Below are positions 22,567 through 34,492 of a stretch of DNA of 64,000 nucleotides, one piece after another. Source of the DNA: Hysterium pulicare CBS 123377 (Eukaryota > Ascomycota > Dothideomycetes > Hysteriales > Hysteriaceae). The stretch is taken from the NCBI GenBank assembly GCA_000467715.1, contig AJFK01000206.1:1-64000 (forward strand), written 5' to 3'. Numbering within the stretch: the first letter of the stretch is position 1; each line of letters opens with the position of its first letter. The notes beneath the pieces are model-generated. The model saw only the letters and a list, made by a program, of their open reading frames with translations, was not told where the DNA came from and did no database searches. The position numbers were made by a program, and so were the translations under genes.

Positions 22567-24416
22567 TCTAGTGTCTGTCCAGGATATGGTTACTGCTTTC
22601 AGTCTCCCCTGTTTCACTCACAAGAATATCAAATATCGAGTTGAAGGGCGTTTACTTTGAAATAGCATGATTCTGAGGCGTCGCTGAGACCCCACGATGG
22701 TGATTACAAAACATGTATAGGATGACTTGGTTGATTACAAAATGATTCTCGGAGCGGCAACAAAGCACTGCGGGAAGTGGAGGACATTCAAGACATCGGG
22801 CCGAAGGGCAATGAAAGCCATCGCATATCGATCAGTAGATTTGGCCATTGTCTGTTTCGGATCCAAACTGCGACTAGGGAGGGAGAGAGAAGACAGCGGA
22901 TGGCGATGAACCTGTGCGAGATCCGAGCTAGTCTAAAAAAGGAATGGTCGATCGCTCATATTCCGCACCATGCAGCCTTAAAGATTATTCGCATTTACGA
23001 GCCCAAAACACCACGTCCTTCAATCTCGTCGGCCTCCGCCTCCGAAATGCTTACGCTATTGTTTGGCCATCATGAGCTAGCTAACCTCTAAGCATCTTTG
23101 CTTTTACTTGGAGATGTCAGCTAATAATTCTGCATGAGGACCTATGAGAGCCCCGAGACTTCAGAACTTGAAGACTGTGGATGAGAGGAACATCTATTTG
23201 ATCATATTTAAGCTACATGATCAGCTTCGGTTGCAAGTCATTCACTCAACCGCTCATGATGTCATCACTCATAGGAAACTCAGGCACAACACGTGCCGCA
23301 GAAATATCGCCAATCGGCTTCGAGGTTGAAGAACGTCGGGCTCCCCATGCCTACACTCTCGATTATCATGCCAAGAGGGACAACTTATCATCTATGCATC
23401 AGTTGGCTTATAAAAGATCCTTCGACATGGTGTGATGGCACCCTAACCATCCAGCTAAGCAGAGCTGCTGACTCGGTCTATCATTATCCGCGTAGATGAT
23501 AGACGCCGGGAGGAACCCTAACTCAGAGCTGCTTCTCACCTAATGAGTTGGTTGGTTTCCTGTGCTCATACATATCTTAACCATGAAGCACGGCCTACAG
23601 ATATCACCATAGCCATAGTGGAGACTAAATCGAACCAGGAATCAACTTTTATAAGATTGAGCAGTGTCCGCCTCACCTCCCGAATCACTGATGTATCGAT
23701 TCTCATGATCTTGCCAAAAAATGCGATGTAAGACATGGATTTTCTTTGCACAGCCACAGCCCGGTTCGCGACGTGACTCCGAGCTCTCCTGTGTTCTTCT
23801 TTTCTCGTAAGCTCTTCAGGGACACTTAAAGCAGCATTCCCCCCCAAACGTCAAACTTCTGCAGTGTAATCGCCATGGTATGGAGGGAAATAAGAATATC
23901 ACTAACGCCCTTCAATCGTCTCCCGCCCTTTTCGTAGCCCTTTCTCCTCGCTGTAAAGCTTGCAAAAGCGGCATTTAGTTGTGGAAGCCCTAATTGCTTC
24001 CTGGGAGATTGATGCTACTAAATAATGCACTGGCCGTTGTTATGGCCCTCAGCAGCCTAATTGTTTCTCATTCTGCGTAATGGGTTATCTTCGGGTATAG
24101 GAGCGATGGGTTGATTGACCAGTACATATAGTCCATCACTTCACGATGCAGTTTCAGAAGCTCTGAGTCATTGTCAAAAGTAGGTCGAATGTAGATGTCC
24201 TTTGTCTCGTTTACCTTTTTCATGCATAACTACCGGTGAAGCTGCAGAGTAGAGTCACAAACTCGGCCCCAATGTAGCCCTGTATTATATTTACATGGCC
24301 TATTTCTATCCTGAGTCAACCATCCAACAATATGCTAACATCAACGAGCGTCAAGTCAAACCTCATTTCCAAAGAGCATCTTCGACAAGTCACCACCCAA
24401 CAAACAACATTCCGCC
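22567..24416. other. 1.85-kb gene-free stretch at the accessory/core border
   Basis: Only short, motif-free frames occur. I see no repeat, RNA gene or transposon end. It should hold the promoters of the divergent reductase and SGNH hydrolase genes. Confidence 0.45.
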
Positions 24417-25346
24417 ATGGCAAGCAACTCCGAGCTTCCCGAAAATCTCAGTCTCTCGAAGGCCCAATTCAAGAAACTTCTCGCAGGTTCTGCCAAATAC
24501 AAACTACGGTCCGATGACACGTACAAGCAGGACCACCATCCAGAGCTAGTCAGGCGGCTCGATATCCAGTCCCAAAGCGACCAAACCAAACCACAAGGCG
24601 ACCCCAACTCCAAATCCATTGCCCCTGCCACCACGTCCGACATTAACACTGAGACCACAACTGACGAGAATGATAATCCCAAGATCGACATGGTCCTGAT
24701 AGGCAGTTCTCAAATCGAGCGTCTTGCACCCAGCAGTGAGTCGTTCTCCGTGGCCAATCCCATCACCACAGTTCTGATCGGCGACTCAATGATCCAACGT
24801 TTCCTCCTAGACAAGTCCAAAGGCGGAGCCCACACGCGCATCGCCCAGCTCTCCAACACGTTCAACGCCGGCTGCGGCGGCGACAAGATCGAAAACGTCC
24901 TCTACCGTCTCTCCATCGGCCTCTTCGACCTTCTCTCCCGCGCAAGACCCAAATTATGGCTCTTAGCCATCGGGACGAATAATCTACGGGCTCCCAAGGG
25001 CGCATTGCGAGACTTCGAGGTGCGGAATTATCGGTTGTTGTTGCAGGCGCTGTTGCGGATGGGAGCATCCGAGTGTCGGGTCATTGTGTGTGGGATCTTT
25101 AAGCGGAAGGATGTTGAGGGTGCGGCTGTAGAGCGGAGTAATGAGATGTTGAAGGCGGTTGTGGGGAGTATGAATCGGAATTTGGGAGAGGAGAGGTTGA
25201 TGTGGGTGGAGCCGACTGGGGAGATTGAGATGAGGCACTTGGTTGATCATGTGCATTTCACGCCCGAGGGGTACACGATCTGGGATGAAGGACTGTATCC
25301 GATCGTGCAGGAAATGCTGACAGGCGTGAATCGAGAGAGAGAATGA
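24417..25346 (+). CDS. SGNH/GDSL hydrolase (PAF-acetylhydrolase-beta-like)
   Basis: A single exon of 309 residues, starting MASNSELPENLSLSKAQFKK. After a polar, low-complexity N-terminus of about 90 residues, the SGNH blocks appear in order: LIGDSM (nucleophile Ser, block I) near residue 122, AGCGGDKIENV (block II Gly), AIGTNN (block III Asn) and VDHVHFTPEG (block V Asp and His). There is no signal peptide, so a cytosolic esterase or lipase is likely. The order and spacing are like the PAF-AH beta-subunit branch, but the substrate is unknown. It is convergent with a DMT permease gene, 148 bp apart. Confidence 0.87.
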   Translation: MASNSELPENLSLSKAQFKKLLAGSAKYKLRSDDTYKQDHHPELVRRLDIQSQSDQTKPQGDPNSKSIAPATTSDINTETTTDENDNPKIDMVLIGSSQIERLAPSSESFSVANPITTVLIGDSMIQRFLLDKSKGGAHTRIAQLSNTFNAGCGGDKIENVLYRLSIGLFDLLSRARPKLWLLAIGTNNLRAPKGALRDFEVRNYRLLLQALLRMGASECRVIVCGIFKRKDVEGAAVERSNEMLKAVVGSMNRNLGEERLMWVEPTGEIEMRHLVDHVHFTPEGYTIWDEGLYPIVQEMLTGVNRERE

Positions 25347-25494
25347 GGTAGAAAGGGTGTGTTCATGTTAACATTCGACCCATCTGCGGTTGAGCACTTC
25401 GGTAACTCGTTGTAGTCGTAGCTTCCGTCACCCTCGAGGGATCTTCACATGAAGCTGCTTACACTTTGCCGTCGTCATAATTCGTAGAAACCCT

Positions 25495-26911
25495 TCAAAC
25501 TGGCTTTCCTTGTACGCCAGCCCCGTTCCCATCCATCTCTCTCAATTGCAACGCTTCATCCCCGTCGTCATAATCTTCCTCCTCCTCCACCAACCCCACC
25601 TCCTCATCTCCCCTCCTCTCCATCAATTCCTTCCCACCATTCCCTTCCCCTTTCATCAACGCAACCCAAACCGTACTCCCAACAATCAACACACACCCCA
25701 CAACACTCAACCACCCCGGCACAGTGCCCCAAATAACCCTATCCAAAACCAACGCAAACAATATCTGGCTATACATCATATTGGTAGCTTTTGAACTCTT
25801 ATCAGCCTGCAGACCCGCCGTAAACATAAACTGAAGCAGAAACCCTGAGATGGCGAGGAAGAGCAGCAGAAACCATTCCCTTGCGCTAGCGGGGAGTTCG
25901 AAGTGGATTGAGGGGATGAAGAGGAGGGTGAGGCTGGATATGACGGTGCACGTGAACGCGTAGTACATGACGGACATGAGGGCGTGAGCGCGGTCGCCTA
26001 TCCGTCTGATGGTGGTGTAGGAGCATGCGCCGGCGAGGACGCCCATGAGGCCTAAAGAGATGGCTATGATTCTTTTTGAGGATGGAACCGCGGGGTTAGG
26101 ATGTATTTCCGGGTGCTTTTGAGGATTTGAGAGGAGGATCGAGTCGGGGGTTGAGATGAAGATAACGCCGAGGAGGGATATGAAACCGGCGATGATCTGG
26201 TTCCGATGTATGGCCTCGCCAAGGAGAAGTGCACATGCCCAACTCGTGATCATGGGTGTTAGGAAAATAATGATTGTGGCTTCGGCGATGGGGAGGTATA
26301 AGAGAGAATCTAATGAACCCGGAGTGATCAGAGGATTATAGGTATCCGGCAGGGGGATACTCTTCTTACAGTAGAAGCCGACTACACCAACAAATCCAGC
26401 CATGCCTCTCAGGACAAGAAGTCCTCGAACCTCTTTCATGCCAAATGGAAAGTGGGGAGTCTTCCTATAATGCATATACAGAGAACTCAGGACCCAAGTA
26501 GCCGTCATTCGGACGAAGAGGATCTGTATGGTATACCATCAGCACATTATCCATCAGCGGGAATTGGTCCAAACATTTTCGAAGCCTTCCACTAAAGAGG
26601 GAAATTACCTGGAATGGATGCATACCACTCTTACCATCCTCGCGTCCCGTCTCAAGCAGCCGAGTCGTGGCAGCCATAAGCGCACCAAACATCTCAGCGA
26701 TGAGCACCAGCATCATTCCCCGATTGCGAGACCACCATGAATGCGTGGATGATTGAATCTCTCGTGAAGGGACGTCTCGCGCTATGTGAACTTCGTTTGG
26801 AATGCCAGAGCCCGAGATAGAGACCAAATTGGTGGGCTCGTTATGATGTGCTGACGCTTTTCCCATGTCTCCCCGTGTGCTCCTTGATGTTTTGATATTC
26901 TTCGGAGACAT
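25495..26911 (-). CDS. Drug/metabolite transporter superfamily (EamA) permease
   Basis: Two exons (26911-26609, 26523-25495) give 443 residues. I start at the ATG at 26911; upstream codons of the frame lack a good ATG. A polar N-terminus of about 65 residues precedes about ten membrane segments arranged as two EamA repeats: first repeat from MMLVLIAEMFGALMAATTRL to IHRNQIIAGFISLLGVIFIS, second from IIAISLGLMGVLAGACSYTT to WLSVVGCVLIVGSTVWVALM. The C-terminus is a long acidic cytosolic tail (EVGLVEEEEDYDDGDEAL). It resembles SLC35G1-type proteins of unknown substrate; location may be Golgi, ER or plasma membrane. Confidence 0.85.
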
Positions 26912-27434
26912 TTTCAAAGAAGAGGAAAGAAAAGGATTTACGTGGTATAGAAGCACAATTGTCCATTCTCCGAATTCGCTTGCATATGACTCTCAAACAT
27001 GGCGCGAAGGAATCGTGCATATCGGACTGGACCACCTATGATGATTGGTAAGTCAGCAAAAGACGTGACTCATTGGATCATACATGCACCGTCTTACTGC
27101 TTTAGGTATCTCTCTCCTCGATTCGCAGGGCTATATGTGCATCTTCTAGCCGTGCACAGTGCGCTGCTGACTGTTTGGCGTAGCCTTTTATCTTGAAGCG
27201 GGATGGCGTTATGCAAACCGGAGTAAAAGGATCGGCGTCGGAATGAGAGACTAGAATGACGAAAACAAAATTCGGAGTGCTCGGAATAGAAGTTGGAACA
27301 TTGTTTCTCCATTTGGATACTCGAGGATCATCACAAGTCTGTCTACTTCGTTTATGTGCCATTATAAATGCTTGAAGAATTACCGCCGCGAGATTTGTTG
27401 CACTCGCCAACCCAGCACACATTTTCTCCCCCAA
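26912..27434. other. Intergenic, nothing recognised
   Basis: About 520 bases between two tandem minus-strand genes (permease promoter, 3' end of the P450-like gene). No repeat or RNA gene seen. Confidence 0.5.
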
Positions 27435-29386
27435 TCAATTCCCTTTTCCCATTTCACCAACCAGATGTCTCTTCCTTACTCTAACTCTTATATCTCTCCT
27501 CGGCCATGCCACATTTCCCCCAGCTTTCGACCCTGGAATTAAGAATACCCCTTTGCTCTCTCCGGGGCTGATTTCCCACAATTGAATTATTCCAGCGATT
27601 AGAACAGCTACAAAGCTTCTTGTGAGCTCGTCAAGTGGGGAACCAGTGGACGTAGTCGACTCCGTTGAATGCAAGAAACGATCTGCTTTCCATCTCTTTG
27701 CATCCACATAATTTGCGGGGGAAGTATTCTGTAACTGAAAGCTGAATCCTACATCCACGACCTCACCTTGCGTTAGTGTCCAGGTTGTTGGATTTGAGTT
27801 ATTGATACCTGCTTTCTCCGTGACGATGATGTCTTTCGTGAGAACCCTTGAATCGAGAGGGGTGCCGTAGAGCCGTTGTGTTTCTTGGATGCAGCTATTC
27901 AACGCCGTATTTTTTGAGCCTGCGAGAAGATCCTTCAAAGAAGCTGAAAGCGTGATTTGCGGCGGTGAAGGAAACAGGGGATGTACGCTCGGTGGTTGGG
28001 TTGCACGAGCCCACAAGCGAGTTTCTGAGTGGATTTGAGAGACCAGATTGTCCAGGGCTGAAGTTGAGGAGGATGCCGTCGTTGAAAGAATATGTATGAG
28101 AGTCCAGAACGACAATGATACGGCTTCTGAGACAATGCCATGGAGCAGGTCAAGGGCTATTGATGCGCGGGCTGAGATGGGGAGACCTTGTTCTCTGAAA
28201 GCTTCATTCAGTTTACTCAAGGGCGTTGGGGCTTCCGCATCGGTAGGAGAGTCTGATCCAGAATCAGAAACGCTTCCCTGGTCATCAGAAAGCGGGTTAA
28301 CGCTTCCCTTGGCCGGTGGATTTGACAGATCATTGAAGAGCTTCGTCAGGTTATCCAGTAGTCGTTTCCTAGCGAGATAAGCACCTGGAAGTCCTGGAAT
28401 AGGAAACCATCTCGGGAAGCCGGTTGCTAGAAGAAAGAAAGACTGGTTCAGAGCCATTAAGTCCGAAGCTAGCAATTGATATGATTCCGGAAATTGCGCG
28501 CCAGTGATTGAAGGGACGACAGCATTGCAGATAAACTCATTGAGGAGCGCAAAGAGGTCGACTTCTGTTTCAACGGTGCCGTCCGTTAGTTCGACGCCGC
28601 TGACCCGTTCCCAAGCCATCTGATCGACCATTGAGGGATTGAAAGTTACCAGATCTGGTAGACTGGCTTCCAAGGTTTTGATAGATGATGATAATATCTT
28701 GGTCAATTCCGGCATGTTGTAAAATCCGGTTGTAATGGCTTCTGAAATTGTGCGTCGACGCATCTGATATTGAGCTTTGGCGCTATTTGGCATACCAAAC
28801 GCGTTATGTGGAATTACCCATGTTTCGGTTCCAGATTCCGACACGGCATCTTCTTGTGAGACAACCTCCATGAGAAGGGACGTTGAAAGAATGACATTGT
28901 GTCTTGTACCAGCAAGGTAGTAGACGAAGATGTTCTCAACAGAGGAATCTCTAGTAGGAGAGTCAGTAGAGTCTCATCTCCTAAACGCCGAGCGTTCCTC
29001 TCGTAGAATTACCTAGCCTTGCTCATAAAACCCTCTCCATCCCAGATAAACTGCGGTAGATGCCTCAAACCAGGAACCCAGTACGGTATCACTGGTACCC
29101 TCCTCGTCCTTCCATCCTTATCGACGCCTTCATTCCCATGACCGGAGATAACTCTGGTAGATAGTAGAATAGCAACTAAGCAAAGGAATAACTGAGGCAA
29201 AATATTCACAGCTCTCCAATCTTCCGGTAATAGAGATGAGAGATACAGGTCTATTTTAAATGATCGTGCTAGAAGGAGTAACAACGGGCTGAGGAAGAGG
29301 AATGAGCATATTGGAAGAAAGGCGCTCTTTATAATAGAGTTAGACGTATAAACGGAGAGAAAGACGCTTCGCGCTGAGAACGCCAT
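27435..29386 (-). CDS. P450-fold protein without the heme-binding cysteine loop
   Basis: Two exons (29386-29013, 28950-27435) give 629 residues, long for a P450 because of a double hydrophobic N-terminus (residues about 15-45 and 60-80). Overall architecture follows CYP7/CYP8-like fungal P450s: YWVPGLRHLPQFIWD at the start of the globular part, an I-helix-like SEAVSLSFWTLIHILS, the K-helix CIQETQR (ExxR) and the KRWKADRF segment. The expected FxxGxxxCxG loop is absent. The chain passes from KADRFLHS through a Ser/Thr-rich piece (TESTTSTGSPLDELT) straight to the L-helix-like SFVAVLIAGIIQLWEI, and no Cys follows the K-helix. The frame is otherwise whole, so this may be a pseudoenzyme with a new role, or a gene at an early stage of loss. 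A Ser/Asp-rich insert lies near residues 330-350. Confidence 0.8.
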
Positions 29387-30027
29387 GATGCTAAGCCGAG
29401 AAAGAACTTTTGGACTTGATCAAAAACGGACAGACAAAACGAGCGTGCAAGGAATAAGTGTTGGTTCCCGACTCGAGCTTGGGTAGAAGGTCCAAGCTCT
29501 CTGGGAACTTGGAGCGAATGTTGCGATGGTGTTGAAGAAGATATGTTGTTTTGGTGCAAGTTTCTAAGCCACAGTAACGTTCGAAGGCGTCACTAGAGGG
29601 AATCGGCAACTCTCCCAAGCAATGACAAACCACACGACTAGCAGTTATCAGTTTAGCATTTCTCAGCTAACCTAATAATAGCCCCGGCTGAAGAAGGACA
29701 CCGATATGCATTTTGACGATGGTGGTGTTGATGCAAAACGCAGCTCATCCTCAGCTGAAGAAGTTCGCCAAGCGCTTTCTGCACCGCCATTGTAAGTATG
29801 ACGATGAAGGTATTTCACTACAACCCTCGCTAGCATACTTCCGCGAATCCAGTCATCAACCCCTTCCGCTTATCACATCGCGGAACGGAAAAACACCAAT
29901 TGTCGATGTTCAAATCTAATTAACTAGGTCCTGTCTATAAACTGTCATAAATGTCACAACAACATCCGCAATCCCATCTCAAAGGTTTCTAGTCCGCAAA
30001 CTTCATCCTCGACATTAAGAAGTCGAC
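29387..30027. other. Divergent promoter region
   Basis: About 640 bases between the P450-like gene and HAM1, which run in opposite directions. No repeat or RNA gene seen. Confidence 0.5.
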
Positions 30028-30908
30028 ATGGCGCCGACGAAACCCGTGCCCAGCGAGCTGAATTTCATCACGGGCAACCAGAATAAGTTGAACGAGGTGC
30101 AGATGATTCTGCAGGACGTGATAAAAGTACAGAGCGAGAACGTGCCAGATTTATTTGAGATACAGGGAACAGTGGAGGAGGTCACGAGGGATAAAGCTAA
30201 AAGAGCCGCTGATGCAGTGCGTTGGCTTTTTTTCATTCTTGTTCTCTCTTTGCTCTAATGGATACTGTGCACAGGTGAAAGGACCTGTGCTTGTGGAAGA
30301 CACATGTCTCTGCTTTAAAGCCATGAACGATCTGCCAGGCCCTTACATGTAAGTTCTCTCTCCCGACCACAACGCTCAAAAACTATGTGGAACCCATTCT
30401 TCCCTTTTCAAACGTCCACTCTCATGTCTAACAATTCCTCCATGATGACAGTAAATGGTTCATGCTGGCGCTCGGTCCCCAAAACCTACATAAAATGCTC
30501 GACGGTTTCGAGGACAAGTCCACACAAGCAGTCTGCACATTCGGATACTGCCCGGGCCCCGGTGAGCCCGTCGAACTCTTTCAAGGGAAGACAAACGTAA
30601 GTATTCCAAAGATCCAAACCAACTTTGCCGCTTTCCATCCCGCCTCGTTCATGTTGAGTTTTAACTGACCACAACCGCGTGTGTAGGGCAAGCTAGTACC
30701 CTCTCGAGGTCCTACAGTCTTCGGTAAGTTAGCTGCTCTTCATTCCTCTTCAATCTAACAATTGCAATAAACAGGATGGGACTCTTGTTTCGAATATGAA
30801 GGCAAAACATACGCCGAAATGGACAAGGCGGAAAAGAACAACATCTCGCACCGAGGAAAAGCGTTGGAGAAGCTGAAGGAATGGCTAGCAGGACAGGTGG
30901 CCTCATGA
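30028..30908 (+). CDS. HAM1: Inosine triphosphate pyrophosphatase
   Basis: Five exons (30028-30216, 30275-30348, 30452-30596, 30687-30723, 30775-30908) give 192 residues, the normal size. The enzyme hydrolyses ITP, dITP and XTP to monophosphates and so cleans the nucleotide pool. Visible: the substrate loop [12 protein letters not shown] at the start, catalytic [16 protein letters not shown], the [18 protein letters not shown] strand pair, [19 protein letters not shown], and the C-terminal [18 protein letters not shown]. All junctions keep phase. It should act as a soluble homodimer in cytosol and nucleus. It converges on FAP7, 178 bp apart. Confidence 0.97.
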
Positions 30909-31086
30909 ACTTGGCTGTTTCTTCACCTTTTCTACCTACTGTGAGGTCTTCCTGGAAATCGCCGCATCGCATACCCCAGGTTTGTTATTTGAGCCATAGA
31001 GAATGTAAATAAACACGTACCATAGATATGCCGCTATCACTAATTCCCACATCCTATCCAGCCAAATATCTTCTCCATTACTGTAC

Positions 31087-31817
31087 TCAATCCCTCTTAT
31101 CGCCCTTCCTCTCCTCCCCACCATTCTCCGCTCTCCACCTCTCAACCCACTCCACAATCTCCTCGACATTCCTCTCCACCTGCCCCTCCACCTTCCCATC
31201 ACTCCTAAACTCCCGCACAATATCCTCATCATAGCTGTCCCTGGCCTCGAGCAGCAACTGCTCGAAAATCTCCGAGTCGATATTCTGCGTAATCTTCTCT
31301 TTATTGTAGCCGCGGGCCGTCAAGCGGTCGTGCAGGACGTCGTTCTCGCAGCGGATCACGACAACGAGATCGATCCAGCGCTCCGGGTAGAGGTCGCAGG
31401 CGTGCCAGTCGAGGATGAGACCGCCGGGGGTTTGGACGTCTTCTAGGTAGTCTAGGAGCTGGAAAACCATCATGTATTGTTAGCCAATTATCTCTCGATT
31501 TGCATAAACGGGTAGCCGTGGGATGGTAGGGCGGGAGGATAGAGCCACGAGTATCCTCAATCCACTTCTCTCCTATCCTTCCTGCTACCGCGTTCCAGCA
31601 ACAGCCCCCTCAAAGAGTGCAAGGAACTACACACCTTGTCTTCATCAACGACCCAACTCCCCAACACCTCATCCCACCCCGAATGGAACCCCTCATCCTT
31701 AACAACCTGATTAACAGCCACATGTTTCAATCCCGTACTCTGCGCCAGCAACTCCGCATGGGTAGTCTTGCCGACCCCCGGCGTGCCCGTAACCACGATA
31801 TTGGGTTCTTTGCGCAT
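31087..31817 (-). CDS. FAP7: Adenylate kinase / ribosome biogenesis factor Fap7
   Basis: Two exons (31817-31635, 31458-31087) give 184 residues. It starts MRKEPNIVV directly before the Walker A loop GTPGVGKTT. Other marks: WDEVLGSWVVDEDK, LILDWHACDLYPERW and VVIRCENDVLHDRLTARGY, the NMP and LID regions of the Fap7/hCINAP group. This ATPase/adenylate kinase acts in the late step of 18S rRNA maturation with Rps14. A long open frame continues upstream of the chosen ATG, but no ATG precedes it. The C-terminus is highly charged (EERKGDKRD). The intron is 176 nt, longer than most here. Confidence 0.94.
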
Positions 31818-32996
31818 TCTCGCGACGTTTCGAGAGCGGGCGTTTGCGAGAGTAGAAGGTGCACAGTGGCCAGTGGAGGTGCGGGCGAGCGGTGGATGAG
31901 GGGAGCGGTAGATAGATGTGGGTCCTTCTAGCAAGTTCGCGATCTCTTGTAGTAATTGAGGGGTTTCCAAAGTCACAGTATGCTCCAAGACTTCTCAAGA
32001 AAAAAAAAGATGAGGAATTCTGGGAGGGAAATTTTACCCGAAGAACAACCCGCGCCGGCCTCAGGCATCCCTGAATCGCGCCCAAAACGGTATCCCGCTG
32101 CTTTTGAGGCGTCTCGTACCTAAGTAATCGCGACACTAACGATACAAAGTGTGCAGAGAAAGCATGTTTTACATGTAGGTATATATACGTTCTTTTATCG
32201 TGTCAAGGAGGGGAAGAGTAACAGCTTCAAAAATTGAAATCTGATAAGTTCATTCCACATAATCTCCATAACTCTCTCCAATGCGGCATGTGCATATCAC
32301 TCAGAGCAAAGCAAGTTAATAACCAAAGATTCCCCTATCTAAACTACCTAAAACAAAAGATGAACACCACACACGATAACACTTTTGCGCACCACACCAC
32401 AACCACAGCCAAAAAGAAAAGAAACTACTACAGTTATAGCAACTACCCCATCCATTGGCCCTCCCTGTCCATCCTGCTCTAACTCGCTCTAATACAAAGC
32501 GTTCCCATTCGAAAAAATAGGACAATACAAACAAGTCCACACCCCCTGGAAGAGTCAAGGAGAGAAAAGGAAAGCACGACGCCAAACAGACAACGCCAGC
32601 CCAGATGGCAATTTAATGATGGGGAAAGGAAGTCTGTGTGATAACGTAGATAGCTGTGCGTGTGTATGCTTGGGACAATGCTGGAAGATGGGGGAAAGCA
32701 TATCGCTCGCGTACTCACTGGTTTGAGTGTTGGCGAACCGTCGGAACCTGGGAAAACTAGGGCCCATGATTGAGAATTCGAAGTATTATTATGCCAGGTA
32801 CGTAGTAGTAGAGTAATGAGAAAACAGTGTGTTTGGTTTGGTTGGTGTGGAGATCGAGAAAGGAGAATAAGTTTTACATTTGATGCAACGAAGCCATCAA
32901 ATGTTAGTCGTGGAGCATGTTCGATTCCACCCAATCTATGAATGACCCGTATCCTGGAACAACCTCACGCTAATGAGCAGTTGCTTTCGATACCGT
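31818..32996. other. Intergenic, 1.2 kb
   Basis: FAP7 promoter and NAP1 3' region. A purine-poor A/C-rich stretch at about 32360-32430 is simple-sequence-like. No gene or RNA recognised. Confidence 0.5.
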
Positions 32997-34492
32997 TCAA
33001 CTTTGCTTGCACTCAGCAGCCTCCTGCTTGGGTTTCGTGCCATCATCCTACTCAATATCATTAGTATGAGGTTTGCCCACAAAAGGGAAGGTCCCTAAGA
33101 ACTTACACCTTCATCGGTGTCGTCGTCCTCGTCCCGGTCATCGCTCAAGTCATCTTCCTCCTCATCGTCTTCGTCCTCGAACTCGCCCTCGTCGAAGTCC
33201 TCAAGATTCTCATACTGAAGTGCCTCGCCAGTAAACCAGTCGATTGCCCGTGGGATCAGCTTCTCTTTGATGTCCTCTCCGAGCTGGTAGTCGAGTTCTA
33301 GGCGCTCCTCGATATCGGAGGAAGCATCATCTTCCTCGGCTGGGGGCTTTGGCGGGGCGAAGAAGTTGAAGAACGATTCAGTGGGCACGGTCTTCTTGAC
33401 GACTCGTGTCTGCTTTGTGTCTAAAATATCTGTAAGTATAAGAATGCAACCGGGCGAGTGGCAATCATACTCTTGTTTCGCTGCTTCTTGCTCTCGACCC
33501 TCACAGTCAAGTCTTTGCCGTTCTTCCAAGTAATCGAATCACCCTCCGCATGATCGTAGATGAAGTCACCGCCGTATCCGTTCTCCTCCTGGTAGAAATA
33601 TGTCTTGGTGATTGTCTTGTTCTCGAAGAACTCATTCTCCTCAAATTCGAAGATCAGCTTGAAGCCGGGTCGGTCGAGATACTCCATGCGGATATCAGTG
33701 AGGTGCTTGAGAGCGCCCTCGTCCCGGTCAGTTATCATCTCAGCGAGCGAGATCTGATTCTTCATCGCCGAGAGCCAGAACTCTGGAATACCCTTGACGT
33801 TTGTGCCGGCGTCCTTGTTCACCTCCTCTTCTGGAACAGGCTCCTCTTCATCGTCCTCATCTTTGGTCTCGCCCACCTTGACTTCCTCTTCGGTCGGTTC
33901 GGTGGCACCGTTGACGATCTTTGCGCGCTTCTCGTAAAGTGGCGTGAACTTCGCAAAATACTTCTTTTCTAGTTGTAGCACCTCCTCATTGAACTCTGCC
34001 TCTAGTTTGGCATGGTCTTTTTGGATGCCCTTGAGTCCAGAAACTCGGCGGCGTACCGAGGCTGGCAGGGACTCTATGTAGCCAGACGAGCGTCCGACTA
34101 ATGAACCAAGTTTGGCTTGCATCATGGAGACGAGGGCAGGGTTTTGTGCGAAGAGACCAGCAGCGGTTCGCTCCAGTTCCTCTGTGTGAAAAAAATTCAA
34201 ATTAGCGGTCAAGGACAACTACATCACCGCGGGGTCGAGGGGTAACAGTGATGGTGTCTTACCTTCTTTGATACTTGCAACGCCCGGCTGCTGGGCGCGA
34301 GATGATATGGGTGCGGCATTTGCGGGTGTGTTCTGAGGTGTTCTGGTAAGGGGAAAGGTAGTGTCAGTAGAGTCCATTGAGGCGTTTGATGCGTCCAAGT
34401 CGTCCAAGGGAAGAAAATGCATGGTGGGCATGAGATTTGACATACGGAGCAGTGATTGAGTCGAGCTTCTTATTGCGGATGGGCTCGGACAT
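32997..34492 (-). CDS. NAP1: Nucleosome assembly protein 1
   Basis: Five exons (34492-34446, 34342-34263, 34181-33471, 33420-33107, 33047-32997) give 400 residues. NAP1 is an H2A-H2B chaperone that shuttles between cytoplasm and nucleus. Visible: dimerisation helix [20 protein letters not shown], core [16 protein letters not shown], nuclear-export-like and earmuff strands [22 protein letters not shown], the [16 protein letters not shown] segment and [12 protein letters not shown] long acidic tail ([20 protein letters not shown]) follows. The chain ends ECKQS, where CKQS is a CaaX-like box as in human NAP1L1 (CKQQ). The third intron has two in-frame acceptors 9 nt apart; the downstream one gives the conserved NTKQTR. 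Confidence 0.96.

Noticed and set aside
22777-23091. Open frame of 104 codons in the 1.85-kb gap
   Set aside because: Random-looking composition, alternative start only and no motif.
33100-33190. Simple-sequence repeat of TCC/TCG triplets
   Set aside because: It is the coding sequence of the acidic NAP1 tail, not a separate repeat.
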